From: Bacillus sp. Y1 | GTDB lineage: Bacteria > Bacillota > Bacilli > Bacillales > Cytobacillaceae | Length of the DNA stretch: 64,000 bases | Direction: 5' to 3' | Assembly: GCF_003586445.1 (NCBI RefSeq) | Contig: NZ_CP030028.1 | Coordinates: 4,672,501 to 4,736,500, forward strand | Shown: one piece after another, positions 46,482 to 55,022 of the stretch | Position numbering within the stretch: the stretch's first letter is position 1 | Layout: every line of letters starts with the position of its first letter | The notes under the pieces: model-generated | What the model was told of the DNA's origin: nothing | The model's database searches: none | The model's input: the letters and a program-made list of their open reading frames with translations, nothing else | Program-made: the position numbers and the translations under genes

Positions 46482-47246
46482 TTATGAATAAGAAAATATT
46501 CTTTTTAATGTGTCTGTAAATTGCATCTGTAGTTTTTTTATTAGATACTTCCGATAAGTTACTAAACCTCTATCCCGCTTCATTTTTAATGATTCCAATG
46601 CAGCTTTTGGTGTAGAGGATACTCCACCTACAGTAAAATTAGAAATTATGGAATCCACTTCTATAAATGGTACATTATTTTCCAATAATCTTAATAAAAA
46701 GTCATAGTCAGCACAAAACTTATAGTCTAAATTAAACATACCTTGTTTTATATATATATTTCTCGAAACAAAACAAGAAGGATGTTCCAACATCTTATTA
46801 CGTAAATTATTTTTGCTAGATCTTGAAATTAAAATTTCTTCGCCTTTTATAGAAACAAATCTTTGATAACCATGATATACTCCATCAATACCCTTCATAG
46901 TTAATGATTCTAGAACCTTTTCAACTGCATCACTTTCATACCAATCATCACTATTTATTATACCAATGATCTCTCCACTGGATTTTTCTATACCCTTATT
47001 CATTGCATCATAAATCCCATTGTCTTTTTCAGACACAAAAATCAATCTATCTCCAAACTTTTTCTTGTATCTTTTTACAATATCTATCGTTCTATCACTA
47101 GATTCCCCGTCAATAATTATATACTCAATATTCTTATATGTTTGGTCGAATACCGAGTCAATAGTTTTCCCAATAGTTTTTTCACTATTGTATGTGACAG
47201 TTATTATACTTACCAAAGGTACTTTATTTTCAACTTTATTTACCAT
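46482..47246 (-). CDS. Glycosyltransferase family 2
   Basis: 254 residues. 'PLVSIITVTYNSEKTIGKTIDSVFDQTYKNIEYIIIDGESSDRTIDIVKRYKKKFG' is the classical GT2 N-terminus with the first Asp, 'IGIINSDDWYESDAVEK' contains the DxD (SDD), and 'YKFCADYDFLLRLLENNVPFIEVD' is the acceptor region seen in WcaA/RfbC-like enzymes. AAGGAG six bases before the ATG. Cytoplasmic or peripheral; sugar unknown. Confidence 0.93.
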   Translation of the reverse strand: MVNKVENKVPLVSIITVTYNSEKTIGKTIDSVFDQTYKNIEYIIIDGESSDRTIDIVKRYKKKFGDRLIFVSEKDNGIYDAMNKGIEKSSGEIIGIINSDDWYESDAVEKVLESLTMKGIDGVYHGYQRFVSIKGEEILISRSSKNNLRNKMLEHPSCFVSRNIYIKQGMFNLDYKFCADYDFLLRLLENNVPFIEVDSIISNFTVGGVSSTPKAALESLKMKRDRGLVTYRKYLIKKLQMQFTDTLKRIFSYS

Positions 47247-47275
47247 CTTATCTCCTTTTACTCAATGGTTAATTT

Positions 47276-48625
47276 TTAATTCTTTGATCTTTTAATAATT
47301 ATATAACTATTAATTGGTCCTAAAACAGAGAAAGGAACTAAACATAAAATAGTTGCTAGAACTACCCCTACAGTTCCTAATTCAAAATTCTTCGCCAAAA
47401 TAATTGATAATGGAATATTTATGAGGGCTCCCCCACCTACAGTAATTAATTGACCAGTTATATTGTTTGTTCCATTTAAAAAAGAAGCAAATACGTTACT
47501 CCATATATTTATAATGGTGTAACACGCTATTACAAAGATTAATATACTAGGCGCAGATAACTCTTTACCAATCCATATCTTTATTATTGGATTTACACAC
47601 AGAGAAAAAATCAGCACTCCAAAAACAAGTAACAGCATCATAACTATCAACTTTTTTATTGTCCGGATTATCCATTCTATATCGCCCTTACTATATGCGT
47701 GTGTATACGCAGACCATAATGGAACCATAATTGAGCCAGAAACAATCAAGAAAATGTTAAACAATTTCATGACTAATTGGTATATTGCTACTTCTTCGCT
47801 ACCTTCAAGGTGGGTGATAATAATACTATCAGTAGTAAAAATAATTACTGCTGATATTTCTAAAAAAAAGAATTTTATACCATTTCCCATAAGTTCATTT
47901 AAATATGTTTTATCAAAATATTTAATTGAAGGTCTAACCAGTCTATATTTACCAGAAAATAATATTATGCTAGCTACAAAAAGAACAACTAACGTACTTA
48001 TACAATAGACAAATCCTAAGATGAACAATCCGGTAATATCATATATTTTTAATATATATAAACATATTACATACAATAGACTTGATAGAAATGTAAATAA
48101 TGAGGGTAAGGTTGAATGATTGTGAGCAAAGCATAAAGCATTTATTGTTGAAAGAACTAACTGAAATAGGAAAGAAAATACTATAATTGAAAAGAATATG
48201 GTGAATTCATACTTTGGTAAGTAACTAGCGCTGAAAGCTATTCTCCAGTCAATCAGAAAGGTTACTATAATATAAATAATACAACTTACAATTGCAATCA
48301 CAGCAATAAATACATAACTAGTTGATACCAATATCCTTCCATTTTTTATATTGTTTGTTGCTATAGCATTTGAAAGTTTATTTCTCAATCCATTCCCTAA
48401 ACCACCATTTAGAAGACTTAACCAACTTGTAATTGATAGTATTGTCAGCCATAGCCCATATATTTGTTGTGAGCCTGTAAAATCATATGCAACTCTTATA
48501 CTCCAAAAACTTAAAAAAACAGACATAATCCTTAACCCGAGTGAAAAAAAACTATTCTTTATAACTATTAAACTCAATGGATTTAACTTTTTAGAACTAA
48601 TCTTGGAGATTATTAAATCTTTCAT
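47276..48625 (-). CDS. Polysaccharide flippase, Wzx/MATE-like
   Basis: About 449 residues with 12-14 hydrophobic segments and no large soluble domain. 'FFSLGLRIMSVFLSFWSIRVAYDFTGSQQIYGLWLTILSITSWLSLLNGGLGNGLRNKLSNAIA' matches the conserved first half of the polysaccharide biosynthesis (Polysacc_synt) branch of the MOP superfamily. It is expected to flip the lipid-linked unit of the second polymer. The start is uncertain: ATG at 48640 is directly against GAGG, and ATG at 48625 is 14 bases away. Both overlap the end of the acetyltransferase gene. Confidence 0.88.
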   Translation of the reverse strand: MKDLIISKISSKKLNPLSLIVIKNSFFSLGLRIMSVFLSFWSIRVAYDFTGSQQIYGLWLTILSITSWLSLLNGGLGNGLRNKLSNAIATNNIKNGRILVSTSYVFIAVIAIVSCIIYIIVTFLIDWRIAFSASYLPKYEFTIFFSIIVFSFLFQLVLSTINALCFAHNHSTLPSLFTFLSSLLYVICLYILKIYDITGLFILGFVYCISTLVVLFVASIILFSGKYRLVRPSIKYFDKTYLNELMGNGIKFFFLEISAVIIFTTDSIIITHLEGSEEVAIYQLVMKLFNIFLIVSGSIMVPLWSAYTHAYSKGDIEWIIRTIKKLIVMMLLLVFGVLIFSLCVNPIIKIWIGKELSAPSILIFVIACYTIINIWSNVFASFLNGTNNITGQLITVGGGALINIPLSIILAKNFELGTVGVVLATILCLVPFSVLGPINSYIIIKRSKN

Positions 48626-49283
48626 AAAATGCTTCGACATCCTCAAAATACTTTTTATTTTCCTTTATCCATTCAAAGTCCTTATTCCACCATTCTAATG
48701 AAGCTAACAATTGACGTTGATGTTCCTCAAAACGATAACCAATCTTTTTCGCAGGAATACCCACATTTATTGAATAAGGCTCTACATCCTTAGTAACAAC
48801 AGATTTCGCACCAATAATTGCTCCATCACCTATTTTAATACCCTCTACTATCGTGGCACCATATCCAATCCAAACATCATTTCCAATTACAGCACTGTAC
48901 TTATTATCAACCAATTTGTTTTCCAGGTATAGCTGTTCATTAGTAAATGTAAACCCAGCCTGCTTTTGTAAAGAGAAAAAAGCTGGATGAGTAGAAATAA
49001 ATTTTTTCACAGGATGTCTACCATAAATTACTTCTACATACGGTGCAATAGAACAAAATCTACCAATTTTACAATTATTAAGTTTTGAGTTCCACCCAAT
49101 ATAGGTACCTATTCCAACACTAGCATTAATTATTGTAGAATTTTGATATATTTTATTATTTCCTTCTAAAAGAGTCTTTGTATTAATTTTAACTTTACTT
49201 AGAAGAAAAACCTTTTTCTTTCTTAAACGACGTTTGTAAATTAAATTTATTATATTAAGAATAGTCCTCTTAACCATCTTCAT
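48597..49283 (-). CDS. CatB-like hexapeptide acetyltransferase
   Basis: 228 residues, with GGAAGGG before ATG. Hexapeptide repeats 'GIGTYIGWNSKLNNCKIGRFCSIAPYVEVIYGRHP' and the xenobiotic/CatB-type loop 'HPVKKFISTHPAFFSL' lead to 'VIGNDVWIGYGATIVEGIKIGDGAIIGAKSVVTKDVEPYSINVGIPAKKIGYRF'. The loop His is the likely catalytic base. It probably acetylates a sugar of the repeat unit. The stop overlaps the flippase start. Confidence 0.9.
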   Translation of the reverse strand: MKMVKRTILNIINLIYKRRLRKKKVFLLSKVKINTKTLLEGNNKIYQNSTIINASVGIGTYIGWNSKLNNCKIGRFCSIAPYVEVIYGRHPVKKFISTHPAFFSLQKQAGFTFTNEQLYLENKLVDNKYSAVIGNDVWIGYGATIVEGIKIGDGAIIGAKSVVTKDVEPYSINVGIPAKKIGYRFEEHQRQLLASLEWWNKDFEWIKENKKYFEDVEAFYERFNNLQD

Positions 49284-49301
49284 ATTTACCCTTCCAGGAT
49301 A

Positions 49302-49901
49302 TTATAATTTCTTTACTAATTTAGCCGGGTTACCTGCCCAAACTTCCTTAGGTGGGATATCTTTTGTTACGACTGAACCAGCCCCAACCACGCTGTATTC
49401 CCCTATTGTAACACCCTTTAAAATTATCGTACCTGTTCCTATAAAAGCTCCTTTTTTTATAGTAACATCTGACATTTTTATGTCCCTATCCTTCTTACTT
49501 ATACGTTCCTTAAAATCAATTGAGTGAAAATCAGTATCGTAAATTTTACAATCTCCACCTATAAAGACATCTTCCTCGATTATTATTTTCTTATTAGCCA
49601 CTATTGCTGAATTTGAAATCCCCACACGTTCTTTAATTACTAATTCAGCATTATTACCCACTACTAAGCTAGTAAATTGTTGTCCACCTATTGGATTATT
49701 TCGGTACCTTGAATTAATTTTAACATCACTAGCTATTTGTATAATCCCATTATTTTGAATAAAGATAATCCCATTAATACTCGATATTGTTTTATCGTTG
49801 ATTTCAACTCTATTTTTTTTCATTAATAATTTATTATATATAAATATATAATAGTCTTTTATTAATCTATACCATTGTGTCATTGCTTTAAGTAAGAGCA
49901 T
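49302..49901 (-). CDS. WbbJ-like hexapeptide acetyltransferase
   Basis: 199 residues, with AAGGAG before ATG. The left-handed beta-helix includes 'VGISNSAIVANKKIIIEEDVFIGGDCKIYDTDFHSIDF', where the His is catalytic in this family, then 'KKGAFIGTGTIILKGVTIGEYSVVGAGSVVTKDIPPKEVWAGNPAKLVKKL', the standard maltose/capsule O-acetyltransferase ending. It probably O-acetylates the polymer. First gene of the intact run that follows the gmd remnant. Confidence 0.9.
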   Translation of the reverse strand: MLLLKAMTQWYRLIKDYYIFIYNKLLMKKNRVEINDKTISSINGIIFIQNNGIIQIASDVKINSRYRNNPIGGQQFTSLVVGNNAELVIKERVGISNSAIVANKKIIIEEDVFIGGDCKIYDTDFHSIDFKERISKKDRDIKMSDVTIKKGAFIGTGTIILKGVTIGEYSVVGAGSVVTKDIPPKEVWAGNPAKLVKKL

Positions 49902-50051
49902 ATATTCTCCTTAGTTCAAAACGTTTTGACTATAAAAATGGACCGCCAAATTAAATGAGCTGCTCCCTTTTATAAATAATAAATATTTTTTTACTTATCT
50001 TTTTAATATAGATACTATAAATAATCGAACATCCTTTTAACTTTTACTTAT

Positions 50052-50585
50052 GCATCAACCCTAATACGAACTAATTCATCGAACGATGTTTTAGTAGGAT
50101 TCAAACCTAACATTTTTTAATTAGTAAAATCCCCCAGTAATTGTCCAACCTCTCAGGCCGGAAGTATTTAGGATCCACTTCTACAATGTGTTCACCTATC
50201 GCTTTGTTAACTCCCTTTTCTTCAATGCCTTGTCCAGTCATTTTAACTTCAATCCCAACATACTTAAATGCGAGTTCTGCAAATTCACGTACAAAGTGCA
50301 TTTCACCAGTAGCTATAACAAAGTCCTTTGGCTTATCATATTAAAGATTCACCACATACATTCAATGTAGTCCTTCGCATAACCCCAGTCACGTAATGAA
50401 TCTAAAGATTTACCCACTTTCTCCATGTGGTGTAGCAAAAAATAGTTCCTGGAATACAAAGAACTACCATGAATCAGAGCGTCATGGTGAAACATTTGTA
50501 ACTCGTAAAATCACTTTTTCTACAACACGTATCGCACAAGGTAGACAAAAGAAATTAATGTAGGCAACTTAGGTCCAACTCTTTA
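50052..50585. pseudogene. Broken and partly inverted remnant of a second gmd
   Basis: The minus-strand part (about 50052-50415) carries the C-terminal third of GDP-mannose dehydratase: '[17 protein letters not shown]', 'MHFVREFAELAFKYVGIEVKMTGQGIEEKGVNKAIG', 'VEVDPKYFRPE', 'GLNPTKTSFDELVR', with frameshifts. The adjoining part (about 50430-50585) encodes the preceding region on the plus strand: '[16 protein letters not shown]', '[16 protein letters not shown]', '[11 protein letters not shown]'. The two halves therefore point in opposite directions, which needs an inversion as well as small deletions. Non-functional. Confidence 0.85.
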
Positions 50586-50712
50586 CTCGTTCTAAACAAT
50601 AGATTTAGTATTGATATAACCACTCATTCAAGAACACATAGAAAAAATGAACCATTCAATTCTCAGTGTCCTGCTACATATATTTATATTATTTATCACT
50701 TTCTCCTTAATT

Positions 50713-51393
50713 CTAGTAGGCATCCTTTGACCCAAATAAAACCAAAACCGTCTTCAGAATGATTTTTACATCAAAAAACAGCGATCGCTTTTCGATATAA
50801 GTTAAATCTAACTCCACCATTTGAGCAAAATCTAGGTTACTTCTTCCACTTATCTGCCAAAGCCCTGTGCAACCAGGCGTTACCAGGAGACGTTGTTTAT
50901 CATACATAGTATATTCTTCAACCTCTCGAATTAAAGGTGGTCTTGGTCCAACTAGGCTCATGTCCCCCTTCAAAACATTAAAAAGCTGTGGTAATTCATC
51001 GATACTTGTCTTTCGGATGAAGCTACCTATTTTCGTCACTCTAGGATCTTCCTTCATTTTAAACATCGCACCATCAACTTCGTTGTATTGAAGTAACTCT
51101 TGAAGCTTCTCCTCTGCATTCACAATCATCGAGCGAAATTTATACATACGGAAGATTCTTCCGTTCTTACCTACCCGTTCTTGCGAGAAAATGATATTTC
51201 CTTTTGGATCCTCAAGCTTTATAAGAATAGCAACAATAATTAATACAAAACCTAGAATGATAATCCCTAGAAGTGAACCGATAATATCTATTACTCTTTT
51301 GGAAAGATTGTATAAATGCTTTTCATTTTGCTTTGTCACTGGTAACTGATGAACAGAGTTTATATTTTTCTTAGCTATTTCTGGCACTTCCAA
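50713..51393 (-). CDS. Undecaprenyl-phosphate sugar-1-phosphate transferase (initiating PGT)
   Basis: 226 residues from TTG at 51393 (AAAGG ahead). One membrane helix (IIGSLLGIIILGFVLIIVAILI) and a PGT catalytic domain with 'GNIIFSQERVGKNGRIFRMYKFRSM', 'KTSIDELPQLFNVLKGDMSLVGPRPPLIREVEEY' and 'VTPGCTGLWQISGRS'. It transfers the first sugar phosphate (galactose, glucose or a HexNAc) to undecaprenyl phosphate for the second cluster. It ends about 100 bp before the gmd remnant. Confidence 0.94.
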   Translation of the reverse strand: MEVPEIAKKNINSVHQLPVTKQNEKHLYNLSKRVIDIIGSLLGIIILGFVLIIVAILIKLEDPKGNIIFSQERVGKNGRIFRMYKFRSMIVNAEEKLQELLQYNEVDGAMFKMKEDPRVTKIGSFIRKTSIDELPQLFNVLKGDMSLVGPRPPLIREVEEYTMYDKQRLLVTPGCTGLWQISGRSNLDFAQMVELDLTYIEKRSLFFDVKIILKTVLVLFGSKDAY

Positions 51394-51406
51394 CCCTTCC
51401 TTTACC

Positions 51407-52300
51407 TTACATATCTACTTTAGTATGTTCAAAGTTTTGAACCAGCTCTTTTAGGTAATTCATCATGTCTTTTTTTATGTCTTCATGTTGTAAGGCAAAT
51501 TCGATTGTTGTTTTCACAAAACCAAATTTTTCTCCTACATCGTAACGTTTACCTTCAAAGTCATACGCAAAAACTCGTTGGATTTCATTCAGCTTTTGAA
51601 TCGCATCTGTTAGCTGGATCTCTCCACCTGCACCTGTTTCTTGTCTGTCTAAAAACCTAAAGATTTCTGGTGTTAAAATATAACGGCCCATAATTGCCAA
51701 ATTAGAAGGTGCTGTCCCAGGTGCTGGTTTTTCAACAAAATTATTTACTTGATACAGTCGGTCTTTATTAAAGGAAGGATCGATGATTCCATAACGATTC
51801 GTTTCCTTATCAGGAACGGGTTGAACGCCGATGACAGATGATAGCGTCTCTTCATATTGATTAATCAATTGCTTAAGGCAAGGCGTAGCTCCTTGCACAA
51901 TATCGTCACCTAGTAATACAGCAAATGGCTCATCGCCAATAAAATTACGTGCACACCACACCGCGTGTCCAAGTCCTCTCGGTTCCTTCTGTCTAATATA
52001 ATGGATATCCGCAAGCTTGGTTGCATATTGAACCTTATCAAGAATATCCAACTTTCCTTTTTCTATTAGGTTTGCCTCTAGTTCATGAGCATAATCGAAA
52101 TGATCCTCAATGGCACGCTTTCCTTTACCTGTTACGATAATAATATCTTCGATTCCTGATGCTATTGCCTCTTCTACTATGTACTGAATCGTTGGCTTAT
52201 CAACGATCGGTAGCATTTCCTTTGGCATGGCCTTAGTTGCCGGCAGAAATCTTGTTCCTAATCCTGCAGCTGGTATGATAGCCTTTCTCACCTTTTTCAA
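51407..52300 (-). CDS. galU: UTP-glucose-1-phosphate uridylyltransferase
   Basis: 297 residues. '[39 protein letters not shown]' is the pyrophosphorylase signature, with '[14 protein letters not shown]', '[26 protein letters not shown]' and '[27 protein letters not shown]' confirming GalU/GtaB. It supplies UDP-glucose to Ugd, GalE and glucosyltransferases. No promoter is obvious in the 40 bp before it, and a strong terminator stands just upstream, so expression may need read-through. Confidence 0.95.
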   Translation of the reverse strand: MKKVRKAIIPAAGLGTRFLPATKAMPKEMLPIVDKPTIQYIVEEAIASGIEDIIIVTGKGKRAIEDHFDYAHELEANLIEKGKLDILDKVQYATKLADIHYIRQKEPRGLGHAVWCARNFIGDEPFAVLLGDDIVQGATPCLKQLINQYEETLSSVIGVQPVPDKETNRYGIIDPSFNKDRLYQVNNFVEKPAPGTAPSNLAIMGRYILTPEIFRFLDRQETGAGGEIQLTDAIQKLNEIQRVFAYDFEGKRYDVGEKFGFVKTTIEFALQHEDIKKDMMNYLKELVQNFEHTKVDM

Positions 52301-52341
52301 GTCTTTTCCCCCTCTAAAGTGTAAAAGTTTATTTTTGCAAG

Positions 52342-52397
52342 AAATAAATAGTTAATGAGAAAACACTTGTTCATGTACTCTCATTAACTATTTATTT
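52342..52397 (-). terminator. Strong hairpin terminator between ywqE-like gene and galU
   Basis: Perfect 19-bp arms (52342-52360 and 52379-52397) around an 18-base loop, the 3' arm being T-rich on the minus strand. It lies inside a co-directional gene run, directly after the GC-rich candidate RNA. Confidence 0.75.
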
Positions 52398-52404
52398 ATG
52401 TAGT

Positions 52405-52545
52405 ACAGGGCATCAAACCCTCCCTCACATCACTCTAATGACGACTAGCATCTAAGGAGGACAAGCCTCCCACAGAGTGACCGAGTGCCTCCGTTGATAC
52501 CGGTGAGGAGACATTACCGAAATACTTATTACGTAATACCGAAAT
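52405..52545 (-). ncRNA. GC-rich structured intercistronic RNA, candidate EAR (epsC-type) antitermination element
   Basis: This 140-bp stretch is much richer in G+C than its surroundings. On the minus strand it can form several hairpins: GGAGG-CTTGT-CCTCC, GGG-TTTGATG-CCC, CTCC...GGAG, and a longer pairing of TCACTCT with AGAGTGA. It lies downstream of the tyrosine kinase/phosphatase genes and before galU, the same kind of place where the EAR element sits in Bacillales exopolysaccharide operons (between epsB and epsC). I recall the EAR motif only in outline, so the match is by position and structure. A short in-frame peptide (ending 'VGGLSSLDASRH') is an alternative reading. Confidence 0.55.
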
Positions 52546-52553
52546 AGACGTTT

Positions 52554-53318
52554 CTAAAAAATTCCCAAAAACTTCTTTTTGCGAACCCTTTGAGGCTCCT
52601 CTTTGTAAATGGATTTGCCCTCAATAAGCAGTTCAACATTTTCAGTAAAAAAATAGATCATGTCTACTCCATACCTTTTGTCAATTACATCGAGTGCCTC
52701 CGTTATTTTAAAACCACGGTTTGTGATATTATGAGCATCTGATGAGATGAAGTGTGCTAAATCCGCTTCAATTAGCTGAAATGAGAAGCTTCTTATTTTC
52801 TTACCAAAATAACCGGCAACACTCGAGGCAGTTACCTGTGTAAGAGCACCTTTTTTTACCAGGTTGTAAAGTGAATCAGGATTTGACATAATTTCTTGAT
52901 TTCTTTCGGGATGCACGATAATTGGCGTTAACCCTTTTAACTGAATATCAAACAATAGCTTTTCTGTATAACGTGGTACATGACTAGAAGGGAGCTCAAT
53001 AAATATATAATGAGTAAAATTTAAAGGAAGAATATGTTCAAATTCAGATTCTTCTAATATCTCACCAAATATCCGAGTTTCCTGACCAGGTAGGATTGTA
53101 AGTGGAATATTTTCATTTTTTAAAACAGTATTTAAGTGGTTTACCTTTTCAATAACTTCTATTTTTATATTTTCATATTTTCCGTTCTTGTGATGAGGAG
53201 TAGCAATAATAGTATGAATTCCTTCCTTAACTGCTTCTCTCGCCATTTCAATAGAATCACTTATATCCTTTGCGCCATCATCAACTGACGGGAGAATATG
53301 ACAATGAATGTCTATCAT
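52554..53318 (-). CDS. ywqE: Tyrosine-protein phosphatase, PHP family (CpsB/YwqE)
   Basis: 254 residues. Metal-binding PHP motifs appear in order: 'MIDIHCHILPSVDDGAKD', 'IIATPHHKNGKY', 'GQETRIFGE', 'ERNQEI' with 'IVHPE', and 'LAHFISSDAHNITNRGFKI'. This is the manganese-dependent CpsB/CapC/YwqE phosphatase, which reverses BY-kinase autophosphorylation and phosphorylation of sugar dehydrogenases such as Ugd. It lies 85 bp downstream of the kinase. Ugd, a known target in Bacillus, is encoded in the same cluster. Confidence 0.94.
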   Translation of the reverse strand: MIDIHCHILPSVDDGAKDISDSIEMAREAVKEGIHTIIATPHHKNGKYENIKIEVIEKVNHLNTVLKNENIPLTILPGQETRIFGEILEESEFEHILPLNFTHYIFIELPSSHVPRYTEKLLFDIQLKGLTPIIVHPERNQEIMSNPDSLYNLVKKGALTQVTASSVAGYFGKKIRSFSFQLIEADLAHFISSDAHNITNRGFKITEALDVIDKRYGVDMIYFFTENVELLIEGKSIYKEEPQRVRKKKFLGIF

Positions 53319-53402
53319 TCTATCCTCTACCCCTCTTTCGTTAATGTAAAATAATTCCCAAAAATTATAATACTATATACCTATTATTTTGTAAATTAAC
53401 CC

Positions 53403-54104
53403 CTAATTATTATGATAGTAGTAATATTGTTGGGCTTGATCCTGTTTTTTGTTATTTAATACCACACCAAGTAATTTTCCTTGAGCAGCTGTTAATTGCT
53501 CCTTGGCTTTTAGAGCATTTTCTTTTTCAGTAAAGCCAGAAGATACCACTAGCACAGTTCCATCACACTTGTTAGCAAGTAATTGAGCATCTGTCACTAC
53601 TAACACAGGAGGAGAATCAAAAACGATCATATCAAACTCATCCAAAGCAGTTTCAAAAAATTCATTCATTGCTCGTGAGCTAATCAGCTCTGCTGGGTTT
53701 GGTGGAATAGGTCCACAAGGTAATACGTAAAGGTTGGATGTATCAATTTGGAACGCTGCATCATCTAAATCGGTTTGTTTCGTTAAAACGGTTGTTAACC
53801 CATAGTTATTCGTTAAGCTAAACGTATAATGAACAGTTGGCTTTCTCATATCCGCATCTACCAATAGCACCTTTTTTCCTTGCTGCGCAAAAGCGGTTGC
53901 TAGGTTTGCTGTAGTTGTTGACTTTCCCTCACCTGGACCGGATGATGTGACCATTAACGTGCGGATCTCATTATCTACCGTTGAAAATTGAATATTTGTA
54001 CGAATCGTTCTATATTGTTCAGAAATCGGGGATTTCGGGTCATTTTTTACCACTAATTTTCTTTTAAAATCTGCTACCTTCATTTTTTTACCTTTATGCG
54101 CCAA
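53403..54104 (-). CDS. ywqD: Capsular tyrosine-protein kinase (BY-kinase, CpsD/YwqD)
   Basis: About 233 residues. Walker A 'MVTSSGPGEGKSTTTANLATAFAQQGKKVLLVDADMRKPT' combines the P-loop and Walker A', and 'FDMIVFDSPPVLVVTDA' is Walker B. The C-terminal tail 'QDQAQQYYYYHNN' is the tyrosine cluster that is autophosphorylated. TTG at 54104 with GAGGTG ahead gives an N-terminus (MAHKGKKM...) like YwqD; GTG at 54113 and ATG at 54083 are alternatives. It works with the adjacent membrane modulator to control polymer length and export. Confidence 0.94.
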   Translation of the reverse strand: MAHKGKKMKVADFKRKLVVKNDPKSPISEQYRTIRTNIQFSTVDNEIRTLMVTSSGPGEGKSTTTANLATAFAQQGKKVLLVDADMRKPTVHYTFSLTNNYGLTTVLTKQTDLDDAAFQIDTSNLYVLPCGPIPPNPAELISSRAMNEFFETALDEFDMIVFDSPPVLVVTDAQLLANKCDGTVLVVSSGFTEKENALKAKEQLTAAQGKLLGVVLNNKKQDQAQQYYYYHNN

Positions 54105-54831
54105 ATTTCTCACCTCTTTTACGTTTCTTATTCGAACGAGAATCTATTGCTTCGGTTTCTTTAATTGTTGGAATAGCCCCAAGAACTGGCAACCCTAATG
54201 TTTGCTCAATATCTTGTTCAGTTTTCAGTGTATTATCTAGATATTCTAGTAGGAAAGCCACTCCAACTCCCAACATTAATCCAACTACCATTGCAATTGC
54301 AATATTTAATAGTGGTTGCGGTTTGATTGGAGATTGTTTATCTAGAACTGTTGCTTTCGCTAGTATACTTACGTTATCTACATTCATAATTTCTTTTATT
54401 TCATTTTGAAAAGTGGATGCTGTTTTATTTGCTATATCCGCAGCTAGGCTCGGATCTGCATCTTGAACTGAAATGTTAACTACTTGTGAGTTTTGTTCAC
54501 TTTGTACGGTGATCTTCCCATTTAACTGCGAAGATGTCATATCTAAATTGAGGTCTTTGATAACTAACTCGAGAATTGCAGGACTCTTGATAATCACGTT
54601 GTACGTATTAATCAATTGTAAGTTTGTCTGTACTTCTCCAACATTGTATGTGTTTTGGTCATTTTTTGATTGGTTGACAAGAATCTGTGTTGAAGCTTGA
54701 TAAATCGGGGTTAAGTAAAAATAACTAATAAGGCCACTCATGGTTACTGCTAAAATTGTTATCGTTACTATTAAACTTAGACGTTTCTTTAAAGTTAGAA
54801 AAAGTTCTTTTAAACTAATTGTCTCTTCCAT
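54094..54831 (-). CDS. ywqC: Chain-length determinant / BY-kinase modulator (Wzz, CpsC/YwqC)
   Basis: 245 residues, with GGAGG before ATG. Two membrane helices (about residues 20-38 and 175-195) flank an external domain, with 'SLKELFLTLKKRLSLIVTITILAVTMSGLISYFYLTPIYQASTQILV' at the start and 'IKPQPLLNIAIAMVVGLMLGVGVAFLLEYLDNTLKTEQDIEQTLGLPVLGAIP' (Pro-rich Wzz motif) at the end. The cytoplasmic C-terminus activates the kinase encoded next, with which it overlaps. First gene of the second cluster. Confidence 0.94.
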   Translation of the reverse strand: MEETISLKELFLTLKKRLSLIVTITILAVTMSGLISYFYLTPIYQASTQILVNQSKNDQNTYNVGEVQTNLQLINTYNVIIKSPAILELVIKDLNLDMTSSQLNGKITVQSEQNSQVVNISVQDADPSLAADIANKTASTFQNEIKEIMNVDNVSILAKATVLDKQSPIKPQPLLNIAIAMVVGLMLGVGVAFLLEYLDNTLKTEQDIEQTLGLPVLGAIPTIKETEAIDSRSNKKRKRGEKFGA

Positions 54832-55022
54832 CTGATCCTCCTAAAAATAAAAACTCAAAGTATTATATCATATCTTGTTGTAAAAATTGGCGTTTTTTGT
54901 CATACTTTATTTGATTTTGATGAAGCTTGTTCTGCTTTCTATATTAACGACTTTTACATAAAATCATAGTACAAATTAAAAATTTACAGCAATTAACAAT
55001 CCAATGTGGAGGGGATATATAT

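Noticed and set aside
52405..52545. Short peptide frame ending VGGLSSLDASRH in the GC-rich element
   Set aside because: No separate ribosome site and the GC-rich hairpins fit a structured RNA better; kept as an alternative in that feature.
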